This document shows positions 20,966 to 32,649 of a stretch of 64,000 nucleotides of DNA, in pieces. The DNA is from Akebia trifoliata. Lineage: Eukaryota > Streptophyta > Magnoliopsida > Ranunculales > Lardizabalaceae. A program made the position numbers and the translations under genes. How positions within the stretch are numbered: the stretch's first letter is position 1; every line of letters starts with the position of its first letter. The stretch spans positions 27,447,934-27,511,933 of the forward strand of contig CM030713.1 of assembly GCA_017979445.1 (NCBI GenBank). The letters are read 5' to 3'. The notes beneath the pieces were generated by a model. The model was given only the letters and a program-made list of their open reading frames with translations, was not told the DNA's origin and made no database searches.

Positions 20966-21314
20966 AAAGGTAGAAGAAGAGCTTAAGTTGGCAATGATGG
21001 CACGAGGACTCATCATTACAAGGGCCAGCACACCCATCTTGATTTATGAAAATGGGGCTCGATCTATGTAAATAGGGTGCGACGTTTAAATGACTGAAAT
21101 ACCCTAAGATGAACACGCGCCTTGTGCTATGAAAATAGGGTCATTTTCGTCAATTTATGGTTTTCAAGAAGGGGCCCGGATGTTTGTGGATAAAACCTTG
21201 CTAAAATGTCGCCATGCCGGGAAGACAGCTACTTTACAAGGTAGGAAAAACAATAGGGTCGTTGTGGGTAAGGGGAGTTTATATTTCCACACCATGTTTT
21301 TTTTTTCCGATAGA

Positions 21315-21512
21315 GTCGTGACTTCTTGACACCACCCTCTAACATATTCTCCCAATGTGGCATGTTATAGAATCATGGATTTTCTTTTCTTGGGATGCAC
21401 AATTGCACATCTCATAAAAAACATGTGTTGTTGTGTATCTTGAGAAATAAAATTTACGAGTCTGACACATACCACGTTAGGAAAATAGAGGGGAAAGTCA
21501 AAAAATCATTAT
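21315..21512. mobile_element. Family C hairpin MITE, copy 2
   Basis: Arms contain CCCAATGTGGCATGTTATAG with AATCATGGATTT on the left, and in reverse CCTAACGTGGTATGTGTCAG on the right. Lies about 560 bp upstream of the ZPR start. Confidence 0.6.
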
Positions 21513-21864
21513 TCTTCTGAATAATATGTTAGGTAATAAATTTTCTATATTACAAGACTAAATGTACTACTTGGAAACATGTTTGGAGAGTACACTCAAA
21601 AGTGTTTTTTGAGTTTAATTTTTTTTTTTATTATATAGGATATCTGATATTTCGAGTTATGGACTAATCTCCCAAAATGTATAAAAGGATAAGTCAAGAG
21701 GTCACTCAGTTTCGATCACATGACTAGAAAGAGCAAACCTCTGTTACTAATATTGCCACTAAGCCAACCTGTCAGAAGTATTTTTTTAGTTTAAATTATT
21801 TAATAACAGATTTAAATTTTTTTTTTTTTTTTGTCAAATGCATAAATTTAAAAATAGACAAACG

Positions 21865-21955
21865 TTTGGGCTTAGACTCATATCTTAGTCGGTTTGACAC
21901 ATTTCAAAACAACTTTGAGTATGTAGGTTCAATTCGAACAGAAATTACCTAAAAT
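21865..21955 (+). mobile_element. tRNA-derived SINE fragment, second family
   Basis: CTTAGTCGGTTTGACACATT (A-box type) is followed by AACTTTGAGTATGTAGGTTC and AATTCGAAC (B-box GGTTCAATTCGAAC). Matches the minus-strand copy at 11578-11665. Confidence 0.5.
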
Positions 21956-22615
21956 AACTTCTTGCTTCCAGTGTTCGCTAAGTAAACAAGTTCGAACTAT
22001 AATGCGATTATTTTTTTATTAATAACTAAAATATTTTTAAGATAATAAATTAATGATAAAAATTCAAGGTAACTTTTTTTTAATATAATTATAAAATATT
22101 CAAAAAATTAATTATTTTGATAAAACACACACGCTTTCTAAACATTCTTACCAAACAAGGCCATAATGAGGAACAATTTCTTTGGCCATTATTCTTTTCA
22201 AATGGAACTTTGTATAGTCTACCATTGCGTGCATGGCACGTGCTGATCACATGTGTATTCAATGTTGGCAAGCAGAAAGCCAAGAAGAAATGAGGATGAG
22301 TGAGAAAGTTGTGGTGGTGATTGTGGAGTGAGTCAATGTAGTTAGGTTTCTCCTTTTGTCCCTTTTCCTCATGTAATCGATTATTAAAGCCTCGTGGCTT
22401 TCATCTCTATCTCTAGAAGCTATGATGATGATGGTGGGCAGCTTCACATGGCCCTTGGTTTAGTGGGCCATGGATTAATACCATACTTCAACCCAGCCGA
22501 CCGATTCCTAGCTTTTCGCCTACTATTACCATTCTTTGATTTATGATAGACTATTGTAGATGCAAAAAAGTTGCTTTACCTCGTGACCTTCATTGATATA
22601 AGTACTCTTTTTTTT
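21956..22615. other. Intergenic, no gene recognised
   Basis: No exon-like frames, splice context or bounded repeats seen. Confidence 0.5.
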
Positions 22616-23300
22616 CTGTGTTCCTAGGAGGGCTTACAACAAAATCACTCCAATGCCCAAGTCAGAATTTCTAACACCAATAATATAGAGTATTTTCAGA
22701 GAGGGAATTTCTTATCTTTTTAGCATGTTGCACTTTTGTATTTATAGGGATTTCTTCCCTTAGATTTTCTCAAATTTTCTCCATGATTCTCGTCTGAGTA
22801 GTTATGCCTGGTTAGGGATTCACCTTGATTTCCGTGAAAGCAATTACATTTTTCCTATTTTACGGAATTTGTTTCGAGCTCCACACTTATGAAGTTTGGC
22901 AATCGACTTCACTAGTAGGTCGGATGATCAGTTAAGTTATTATGTAATTCGATCCCTCGACTAAAATTCCTCGAGATTGTCACGTGTCACTTATTCAAGA
23001 AATAGCCTCCAAAATTACGGTGATGATGATATAATCCCACAAGTCGGGAAACAAGAATCAAAGCCCAAGTCAAGGTGGCTGGGTTGAATCTGCACAGTCG
23101 AAACACACCACCTCTACCATCCCGAGTCATAGAGGTATCGTGAATCAATAACATTCATCACTAACTATCAGAGATGTCGGAGTACACGGGTGGATGATCA
23201 ATTGGCATGTTAAAAACTATCGATCAAACACCACCTTCATATGTCAACCCAATCATGGGGCCATGCACTCACAATAGATGAGATCACTCCACAAGAATAA
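22616..23300 (-). repeat. Possible LTR-retrotransposon remnant
   Basis: The minus-strand segment TTCTGACTTGGGCATTGGAG near 22670-22650 resembles a motif of plant Ty3/Gypsy LTR leaders. No LTR pair, PBS or coding domain is visible, so this is tentative. Confidence 0.25.
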
Positions 23301-23344
23301 AAAGTATTGTATCCCTGAAAAAGTGCATGCACCAATAAAATTAG

Positions 23345-23605
23345 GGATATTTACAAAAAAGTAATCAAACATTTGACAAATTTACGATGTGTTCATTTTA
23401 ATTATCAAAATGTGAACGATAATGATAATGAATTCGGAGGGTTTTTAAGTGACTATTTCGCAGGTTTAAAGTGACAAATTGGAAATAATCACTTTAAAAC
23501 TGTTGAATTTGTTACCATTCCGAATTTTTTATAACAAAAATGTAATCATTCTCGCTTTGGTAATTTAAATGAATAGTTAGCTTAATTGTAAATAACTCAT
23601 TTTCA
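23345..23605. repeat. Imperfect foldback repeat, about 260 bp
   Basis: The left half (GTTCATTTTAATTATC .. AATGATAATGAATTCGGA) is roughly the reverse complement of the right half (TTCCGAATTTTTTATAAC .. TTTAAATGAATAG). The centre is CTTTAAA/TTTAAAG with a short loop. Probably an old MITE. Confidence 0.45.
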
Positions 23606-24640
23606 ACTCACGAAATGGTAATTCACCTATAAAAGTAACACACGTCACAACATACAGAAGTAATCCCCGATACTTGACATTGTAATTTGTCTAAGAAACA
23701 CCAAAGTGTCATAACGTTGGGGTAGCACGAGGAACATAGATGACATCACAACATGATTAAAATCGAGTTGATACTTAAAGAAGACATACGAAGAAACAAT
23801 CTCAAAAGATGAGGTTTGATCACCAAAAAGATGTGTGATTCAACTAGACTAAATTTTGTTCCAAGTTTTTTCTAATTTGATTGTCAGAGTAGTTACAATT
23901 TAAGCATTGAAAAAATTTCTTATTTTACCCACAATGATTATAAAGAATAAAACGATCTATCGTAAATCATAACACTAAGATTCTGTTCTAACCCCACTTA
24001 CCATCAATTCTTGATCTGCATCAGATTTGCTCCAAGCGTTGCAGTGGACAATATTTCATATATGCGTGTTGTATCAGATCATCACCTTATCATCTTGGAC
24101 AAGTCCTTCACCGACGTGGGGTAACGAAAGTACAAAAAGAAACTTTATTTATAGATTAGAAATAAAAAATGTCAGCTCTTACCGTTAAGTATGACTCAAT
24201 GTTTAATGAAATTAGATATCTTGCACTGTACCTCAAGAATTTATCTATATTCAAAGCCTTAAATGTTTAATTGGTTGGCAACGTAGGTAAGCTTATTTTT
24301 TTGACTCACCTCCCTCATTAATATCTTTTATTAAATATACCTCCATGAACTCAAGAAAATTTGAGTTGCCTCACATAATTCAATCATTGGATGATGCCCC
24401 AACGACATAATAATTTGAGGGTCTATTTTCAGAAAAACTATAATTTTTTATTCCTTTTTCAATCTATACTCCATATTTTTCTTTTTCTTGTCTTTTTTTT
24501 CTAACATCCTATTAGTATCACCCCCTATTGTCGTAGCCACTATCATTACCATTGTTTTCACCACTATCACAACCATCACCATACTCTACAACAGCGAAAC
24601 CTTAGTCTAAAGATTTGGGATCGACTAAACAAATCTTATT
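23606..24640. other. Intergenic, no gene recognised
   Basis: Holds the phrase ACTCACGAAATGGTAATTCACC (20-bp core also at about 62326-62346), so a short dispersed repeat is present. At 24601-24630 GATTTGGGATCGACTA resembles the common 3' end of plant RTE LINEs. Confidence 0.4.
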
Positions 24641-24642
24641 TA

Positions 24643-25055
24643 TGTTGAGTAATTGTCTTATATTCTAATTTTGAAGGTTTCTATTTTTAGGATTATTAAA
24701 AAAGAAATTATGAAATATTTTTCTAAGTGATTTTGTCTATTTTGAGATTTTCTATTTTTTGGGAGATTAATGCATTTAACAACTCCCAAATTTATAAATA
24801 GAGATTTCCAAGTTGTAAAAACATAAGGGGTTTTCTTTTTCTAGGATTTGAGAGAGAAAGTGAGAGGGGTGTATAAAGATTTTAAAGTTTGGGATTAAAA
24901 TCTTAGGTGTTTTTATTGTACATTGCTTTCTTTTGATTTCTTAATGATGAAGATAGGTTCTAATGCGTGGAAGTAGGCACAATGTCGAACCACGTAAATC
25001 CTTGGATTTTTCGTGTGTGATTTTTTTGTTGTCTTTACTACATCTTGATTTCTCA
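24643..25055 (+). repeat. 5' LTR of the Copia element
   Basis: 413 bp, TG..CA. TATA-like TATAAATAG at 24794-24802 probably marks the LTR promoter. Confidence 0.85.
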
Positions 25056-25057
25056 AA

Positions 25058-25072
25058 TTGGTATCAGAGCCA
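25058..25072 (+). other. Primer-binding site (initiator tRNA-Met)
   Basis: TTGGTATCAGAGCC starts three bases after the LTR end, as in plant Copia elements. Confidence 0.85.
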
Positions 25073-26711
25073 ACAAGTTCATACAAATGGCAATGAAGAG
25101 TTCGAACACGAAGTTCAAAGTCGAAAGATTCAATGGGAATGACAGTTTCAATATGTGACAAAGAAGGGTGAAGGACATCCTAATTTAAATTGGATTGGCT
25201 TGGGCGTTGAAAGGGAGTTTGGTAAACTAGAGAATGTGACAGATGTAGATTTGGAAGACATTGATGTGAGAATGATTAGCACTATTTGACTTTGTCTTGT
25301 AGATAATGTTTTGTTTAATGTTATGAAAGAAGAATCGAGATCGAAAATGTGGGAAAAGTTGAAAAATCTCTATATGAGTGAGAGCTTGACCAGTAAATTA
25401 TTTCTAAAAAGGTAATTGTATGCCTTAAAAATGACAGAGAGTGTGAATCCCTTGGAGTACATGAATGTGCTCAATCAGATCTTAGATCAATGGTACAAAG
25501 TTGATGTTAATTTTGAAGAAGAAGACAAAGCCCTTATGCTTCTTACCTCATTTTCAGATTTCTAAGATAATTTGATGACTACGTTTCTGTATGGGAAACA
25601 TACGATGAAGTTTGAAGATGTCAAAGAAGCTTTCCTATCAAACAATATTAGAAAAAGACCTAATCTTAAAGTTAATGCTCAAGGGTTGATCATTCGTAGA
25701 GAAAATCAACGAGAAATGACTTAAGATAGAGGATCTGAAAATAATATGAGTAAATCCAAAATACAGGAGAGGGACAACATACAGTGCTAATACTACAATG
25801 AATATGATCACATCAAAAGGGATGGTTTGACTCGTGTGAAAAATAAATAGAATGAAAGTGGGGATAGTTTTGGCAACGCAATTGTTGCATTAGAAAGTGA
25901 TGATGACTATAGAAATGTTCTCATGATCTTCAAAGGTATGCACATTTTTTTTTATGATAAGTGGATATTAAATTCAGGTTATTATATCCATATACGCTTC
26001 AAAAAAATATTTTTATACGTTCCAAGAATGGAAGACAGGTGTGACTTCCTTGAGTGATGGATCTATTTGTGATATCCTGGGAGTTAGTACAATAAAAATC
26101 AAAATGTTCGATGGAGTGGTGCATACTTTAGGTGAATTGGCATTTGTCCTAAAGATCCGAAAAATTATAATATCACTTAGCAAGTTTGACTACAGTTATG
26201 AAAATCATGCGTAGTTGCATGGTCTTAATAAAGTGAGAAAAGTATGGTGAGTGTATCATTTAGTTAGAAATGCAGTGTTCCATGATATTTCCAAGACCTC
26301 GATGGGAAGTTGGAAACGAGGTATACAGAGTAGTAAACGTCTACGAAAAGTCTCTTTCGTAGATGGAGTAGAGATAGATTCGTATTTTCAAAATAATGAG
26401 TTTGTTCTTACATTTCAAGATGACAAGTTGAGGTCCTTCTTTGGAGTTGACTAGGCAGTTGGCTCGAGACAATTACACATGTGCATTGGTTATGTGATCA
26501 AGTTAAGGTGGACCAGAATGATTTGATAATGTGTGTAACCGGTGGTTTAAAATGTCAATGATTGTTTACAGTGTTAGCAGACAGGTGATTGAGTCTGGAT
26601 AATTCAGGTTTGAGTTGGAGTTGCATCCCTGACATAGGTGATGCAAAGTTCGTTGTGTGGAACACGTGTGATTTTTCTCCAAGGCGATAGTATACAAGTT
26701 AATGTGGAGAT

Positions 26712-27112
26712 TGTTGAGTAATTGTCTTGTATTTTAATTTCGAAAGTTTCTTTTTTTTAGGATTATAAAAAGGAAATTATGAAATATTTTCCTAAGTGAT
26801 TTTTTCTATTTTTATGGATATTGATGCATTTAACAACTCCCAATTTTATAAATAGAGATCTCTGAGTTGTAAAAACACAAGGGATTTTCTTCTTCTAAGA
26901 TTTGAGAGAGAAAGAGAGAAGGGTGTATAAGAGTTTCAGGGCTTGGGTTTAGAATTAAAATCTTATGTGTTTTTATTGTATTGTTATCATTTGATTTCTT
27001 AGTGAAAAAATTTATTCTGATCTGTGGACATAGGCACACTGCCGAACTACGTAAATCCTTGTGTTTTTCGTGTGTGATATTTTTATTCTCTTTACTACAT
27101 CCTAATTTCACA
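26712..27112 (+). repeat. 3' LTR of the Copia element
   Basis: 401 bp, clearly homologous to the 5' LTR, with many substitutions and small indels between the two. The divergence suggests an old insertion. Confidence 0.85.
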
Positions 27113-28520
27113 ATTCTTCTATTCCACTTTGTCCAAAGCTAAGTTTTATGTTATTGAGATTAAATTAAAGTTATTTATTTTCACTATATTTGTATTTTTT
27201 TTGAATTCTCTCATTCAATTAAGACCTTCAACATGAATATTTTTACTGAGACTGATTGATCTTCTTTAAATATGTTCAAACTATCTTAATTAACTTTCTC
27301 TTAGTTTATTTTTTTATGGAACTATTACCCTAGTAATAGGAAGCTTCCACCTAGTGTGTCACTTTCGCTTTGAAAACTCACTCTTGTTCTAATTTTAAGT
27401 CATAAAATACATTATTATTATTTTTACTTTTTTAAGGACTGTCTTGATTTCTAGGGCTTAGATATCCCTATATTTTTCAAAGGCGTTGTTTCTAATTTTA
27501 TTTTACATAGTCTATCTACTCATCTATAGTAACATCTCATCTCCAATATATCATAATGAAAAGATTGAAGAATAAATTATTCATACAATTAAAGTTACAT
27601 TGTCATAGTAGATGTATGTTTTTGGAGTATTATTGATAGACACACCCCAATCAAATTAAAAATAAAATTTTATGACTAAGACCAACTAGCCTTATGGAGT
27701 TGAAGGCATATTTGATATGCCAAATATTAGAGAGGTAAATGAAAAACATTGTAAATTTAGTGATACTTGATTAAAAAATTTAGTGTTAAAAGGTGAAATA
27801 AATATTTAATTATATATATATATATTTGCTAGGCAAGCAAAGGGTTAGTTATCGGTATGAAAGTGGGTTCAATAGGTTTTGAATGGATGCCATTGGATCA
27901 ACACTCCGCATGTCTTACCAACTTAGCTAAGTTGACACCTTTTTTAAGTTCTTATTAGAATTTATCAAAGTCAAAGGTCAAGGGAGGTAACTCTATCTTT
28001 AAAATCTAGGGATACCCTTTTTTCATATAAGCAATCTACTTAGTTAACTATGTAGATTTTTCAATTTTTTCACTTTTTATGAAAATCAAATCTCTGCTCT
28101 TTATGAAATGGACCCACGTGGCGCGTGGTGGCTGCAGCTGATGTAGAAACTTGGTCCAACGTACTCATTTCTGTTCTTTGAGAACATGGAGTGGCCTCTC
28201 TCTTCTTTCTTACATCACCATCACCTTTTCCATCCCTCTCTCTCATCATATTTAGTTTGAACGTAGAAAGTTAAGAGTCTCTGCTATCGATGATAATGAT
28301 GATGATGCCTGTTGGATGGTTAGGATTTATTGGATCTCACTCCCGTCATCATGCCCTTTTGAACATTGAAGCTTGAGCCCATTTTTGGAGGACTAGATCC
28401 ACTTACTCTCTTCCTCATTACTTCACCCACTATTACTATTTCTTCTTCTTCTACTACTTATTAGGGTGAAATGTGATAGTCAACAATGAAATGAGCTCTT
28501 TGGGTGATGATGCTTGTGAG
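27113..28520. other. Intergenic with a SINE-like fragment
   Basis: No gene recognised. On the minus strand about 27850-27945 carries GTCAACTTAGCTAAGTTGGT followed by GAGTGTTGATCC, related to the SINE-like copy at 2325-2400. Confidence 0.45.
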
Positions 28521-28880
28521 GGGTATTTAGATATACATCCCTCCATTTAGGAAAATATTTAAGATGCCCCCTTTATATATGTTTTCAAACCCATGAAATA
28601 TTGAATAATAACTATTAGAATTTGCTTATATTGTAATTATGAACATATTTTTTTAGGATCAAGGGAGTAAAAGATAAAAGACGATAAAGTTGAAGGAATA
28701 TTTAAATATACATCCCTCCATATAGGAAAATATTTAAGATGCCCCCTTTATATATGTTTTCAGACCTATGAAATATTGAATAATGAATATTAGAATTTGC
28801 TTATACTTTAATTATAAACATATTTTTTAGAGTTAAGGGAGTAAAAGATAAAAGACGATAAAGTTGAAGGAGTATTATTG
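28521..28880. repeat. Direct tandem duplication, about 175 bp
   Basis: CATCCCTCCAT begins at 28536 and again at 28711. The units share CCCCCTTTATATATGTTTTC and GATAAAAGACGATAAAGTTG with few differences. Confidence 0.85.
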
Positions 28881-30174
28881 AAAAGAAATGATAGAAGATG
28901 AAAGACAATAATAAGGGATAGAAGAAAAATAATATATAAAATTCAAAGACATTCTTGAAAAGGGGTAAAAGAGAAAAAATAATTAGGGATTATCTTGAAA
29001 GATGAAAGAAGAAAAAATATAATAAAATTCTCCTCTAGATACTTCATTTATGGGGGGTAAAGATTGAGATAAAGGGGATTGTGCTTTATTATATAGATTA
29101 GTATAAAATAACTCAATTGCCCTCATCTCTAACTTCTAATAAAAACTCTTGATTTTTCTATCCAAAATTTCTTATATTGAATCTTTACTATAAGTTATTT
29201 TCTTACCATCATCTTCATCCTTACGATTCTATCACCTTCAAAGCTCAAGAACAAAATTGAATTTCTAAGGAAATAGACGATGAATTTTTTGTTAGCAAAA
29301 TTAAGGTCGACAAAGAGACTAAAGATGAGGTCGAATAGGTTGAAAACAATTTACCAATGGAAGCATAATTTTAAAACTCATCAAGTCAAATCGATTGGGT
29401 TTCACTATGCTAGACCCCAAAACTTGATGGAACAATCGTAGAGTCAACATAGAAAATCGATTGAGTTAAGTAAAAAAGGCTTTGAATGGTAAAAAATTAA
29501 TTGATTTATGCGATTATATAAAATATTTTTTAAATGAACAAAAATAAAATATTTTTATTTTTTTTAAATATAAAAAAATATTTAAAAAATAATAATACAT
29601 TTACTTTCGCGTCAAACTTGTGAGGATTTTACTTGATGGACATCCACATCGAGTATTAAAACTATGAATTGAAGAATTTGAAGAGCAAAAGGATTTTTTT
29701 TTTTTTTTTAAAGAAAAAAAATGGGTTTTTAACTAATGATTGAAGTAGTATTTCAAAGTAGATCAAGGTCAAGGGGTGTATGTCATCAATTTGAAAACAT
29801 AGGGACACATCTCAAATATTAATAAAAAACAAATTAAATCACCAAAGTTTTTTTTTTTTTTTTTTTCTATTTGGGTGTAGTACAATTTTTATTTTTTTTA
29901 ATTATGAGTTCACATGTATTCATTGATGGTGGCTACAGGCTACAGCCTACAAATACAATACCTCATCAGGTGGTCCACGTCATCCACCCTTCTCAAGTAT
30001 CTATCTACCTCTGCCACAAAGTGGGCCCATTCCCTTGACATCATCATTACTTTTACTAACTTTGAGGGCACAAACGTACATGCATTAAGATCTATGTATA
30101 GGTGTCTGTGCATGGGATGTCAATTATGTGGTAGTCACACGTGTGGGATGACAAATTGTTGCGAGTCTCTTACT
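28881..30174. other. Intergenic, A-rich
   Basis: A-rich sequence related to the GATAAAAGA repeats next to it, then non-coding DNA. An open frame at 29914-30294 runs through a MITE and is not considered a gene. Confidence 0.5.
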
Positions 30175-30280
30175 GAGAGATTCTATGGCACACCAACTTT
30201 TACTAAGAGCACAATTGGATGTGTGCTAATTCTAGTATCATGTGTTATTAGTAAAAGCTGGTGTGGCAATAGAATCTCTC
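30175..30280. mobile_element. Hairpin MITE, family A
   Basis: GAGAGATTCTATGGCACACC with AACTTTTACTAA on the left is matched in reverse by TTAGTAAAAGCTGGTGTGGC with AATAGAATCTCTC on the right. This is the cleanest copy of the family. Confidence 0.75.
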
Positions 30281-30398
30281 TTATTTTAGATTAATGGATA
30301 TAGCTGAGTAAGAAGGTGGAGTTTTGATCCCAGATTCATGTTAGCTGGTTGGTAAATTTTTTAACATTAGAATTAGAGTGGTGATAATATGACTCCCC

Positions 30399-30577
30399 CA
30401 TGTGGCTTACTCAATCGACTCCCCTAATGTGGGGTATTCGAGAATCATAGATTTCATTTCATCAGGATACACAAATGCACAGATTTATGGGGATGTGTTG
30501 TTGTATATCTCGAGGCATAAAGTCTATGATTCCAATACATCCCACGTTAGGGAGTCGATTCAATATGCAACGTGAGT
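30399..30577. mobile_element. Family C hairpin MITE, copy 3
   Basis: Left arm ACTCAATCGACTCCCCTAAT with GAGAATCATAGA; right arm in reverse ATTGAATCGACTCCCTAACG with TGGAATCATAGA. Arms are about 60 bp. Confidence 0.75.
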
Positions 30578-31397
30578 TTGTGGGTGCCTCCGATGTAGGC
30601 ATTGTCTTTGGGATTAAGGGGGTAAAATAGGGAAGACAATAAAAATAGAGGAGTATACTAGAAAAAAAATATATTAAAGATAATATATAAAATTAAAAAG
30701 GTATTCTTGAAAAAAGAGACAATAAAATTGAAATTGTCAACAAGATATTTTCGTTACAAAGAATAAAGATTGGGACAAAGGAGAGGAAACAACAGTCTTT
30801 TTTTTATATATTATTATTATTGGGAATGCTAACATCCTGAAGACCATACGGGTATGTTAGCATCGTTGAATTCATTTTTAACAAGAAACATCATTTAAAG
30901 AGTTTTAACCAAAACCATCTTAATAGGCAATTTGATCTTTTTCAGAAAAAAGGGTCTCTCTCTCTCTCCTATTTGAAGGACAATTGTTTTGTTCACTGAA
31001 GAGCTATACTCCTATTTTCAATGACAAATCAAATACAAAGCCCATCCCTTGAAAGGGTTTAGATTCTCATTTAATAATCGAAATAGCTTCCGTTTGAGTT
31101 TAGATTTAATATGTTGATTTTCATTTCTTCTTTAAAGCACGGACATTTGAGAAGTAAAGTTTATGAAATTAAAGAAGAAAAGAAACTAGAGTAACATAAA
31201 ATGGGTTCTTGATTTTGGTGCAACAACATGAAATGTGGCTAATTTACTGTAAACTAATTAGTTTCGAATCGTTTGGTCGTTCAATCTAATTAAAATAATT
31301 TGGTAACACATGTTTAGATACTTTGCAAACCTCCAACTCAAAAATTAAATTTAATGTTTTATGTTCAATTTTTGGTTTATAAGTCCACAGACAGACA
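30578..31397. other. Intergenic, no gene recognised
   Basis: AT-rich, no coding signal. Confidence 0.5.
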
Positions 31398-32400
31398 TAG
31401 GGGTGTCAATGGGTCAGTTCTGATTCAATTCCTAAGGAACTTAGAATCCTAACCATCATATTTAGTTCAGTTTCTGAATCGTCAAAAATTATGGGTACCC
31501 ATCGGTTCTGATTCTCAATAATCGAATGAGAAAAAAAATATTTCAAATCATTATACTAATAATAAATTCTTTCAAAAATTAATATATTATCAACAAACTT
31601 TATTACTTCTAACTTAAAAGTAATAAATTTTTAGAAGAGAACTCATTTTAAGCCCCAATAAAAAATTTATATGAAAAATTGAAGAATATTTACTAACAGG
31701 CATTTATTTTGAAATAAAAAATTATCTTAAATCATCTATAGTATGAAAAGAAATGACAAAATAAATCGGTTCTACGAAACCCACAAGTATCCATTAGATA
31801 GAACCTAATAGTTCTAGTTCCTATTGGTTCGGTTCTATTTTAGATCAGGCTGCAATGGTTCTAATAAAAAGAGAACCGGAACCATGTTTTTCAGTTTCGG
31901 TCAAATGGTTTGAGTATCGTAGGGCTAAGGTTTAAAATGATATGGATTTTATCCAAAATTCAAATTTAACAAGTTTGATTTCATCAAGTATATCAAAATT
32001 AAAATATGGTTCAGATATGAATTTATGTCCCTTGACCTGAGTTGAATCTGGTTCGGATATGATTCCATCCCTATATTTATCAAAATCCAAATGATAAATT
32101 ATTTTACAAGATGTATTCTTATATTTTTTAAGTCATCTTTCATCAATTAACCATTATTGATTGTAATGGTCAAACCTCTCCAAAATAGGACAAGTCTTGA
32201 GTTCAAGTCATATTTTAGCAATTTTATTTAAAATAATCACAAACCAATCCGACCGACCCAAATCGATAAATTCGATGAATTGAATCTGGATATGATATGA
32301 TCCAAGCCAGATTCGAATCCGAATATGAATCCAGATAAAAAAAAAATTGGATATGAATATAGACAGTCACATCCAGCCCATATCCGACCCATTTTAAGCC
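31398..32400. repeat. Degenerate repeat beginning TAGGGGTGTCAATGGGT
   Basis: Same terminus as at 6557. The interior holds many GGTTC/GAACC and ATGGGTACCC words common to hAT-like derivatives in this window. No right terminus or target duplication is clear. Confidence 0.35.
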
Positions 32401-32621
32401 TTGGGCGATTTAGGAAGAGAACATCAATTTTGTAGCCAATTCCAACGTAAAATCACAAAAGAATTGCACATATGGTGCGGCGTTAGCAAAAGCTGGTGTG
32501 GCAATAGCAGCTTCCCAAAATATTTACAACTTCAGTATCCCCTCCCCTTCAACACACCACCCCCAAAACAAAAAAACAAAAAAAAGAAAGAAAGAAATGC
32601 TAGGGACCATTGATTATCATT

Positions 32622-32627
32622 TTTATT
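32622..32627 (-). terminator. Candidate poly(A) signal of the FHA gene
   Basis: AATAAA on the minus strand, 23 bp past the stop codon. It is close to the stop, so other signals downstream may be used instead. Confidence 0.3.
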
Positions 32628-32649
32628 ATACAATCTCTCACTGAAACTA

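Larger units (their letters stand above)
24643..27112 (+). mobile_element. Copia LTR retrotransposon with internal deletion
   Basis: Two related LTRs (24643-25055 and 26712-27112) both start TGTTGAGTAATTGTCTT and end in CA. The first is followed by a primer-binding site TTGGTATCAGAGCC complementary to initiator tRNA-Met, and the second is preceded by a purine tract ending GTGGAGAT. The 1.66-kb interior retains a decayed gag (ERFNGNDSFN near 25120; MNVLNQILDQ near 25460; FEDVKEAFLSNNIRKRPNLK near 25612), a zinc knuckle that has lost its cysteines, and the start of the protease region (WILNSG near 25965). Integrase, RT and RNase H are missing. In-frame stops are frequent. The flanks ATTTA and ATTCT match at only three of five positions. 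A non-autonomous, old copy. Confidence 0.9.

Noticed and set aside
29914..30294. Cys-rich open frame of 126 codons
   Set aside because: Its second half is a family A MITE, and no start or splice evidence supports it.
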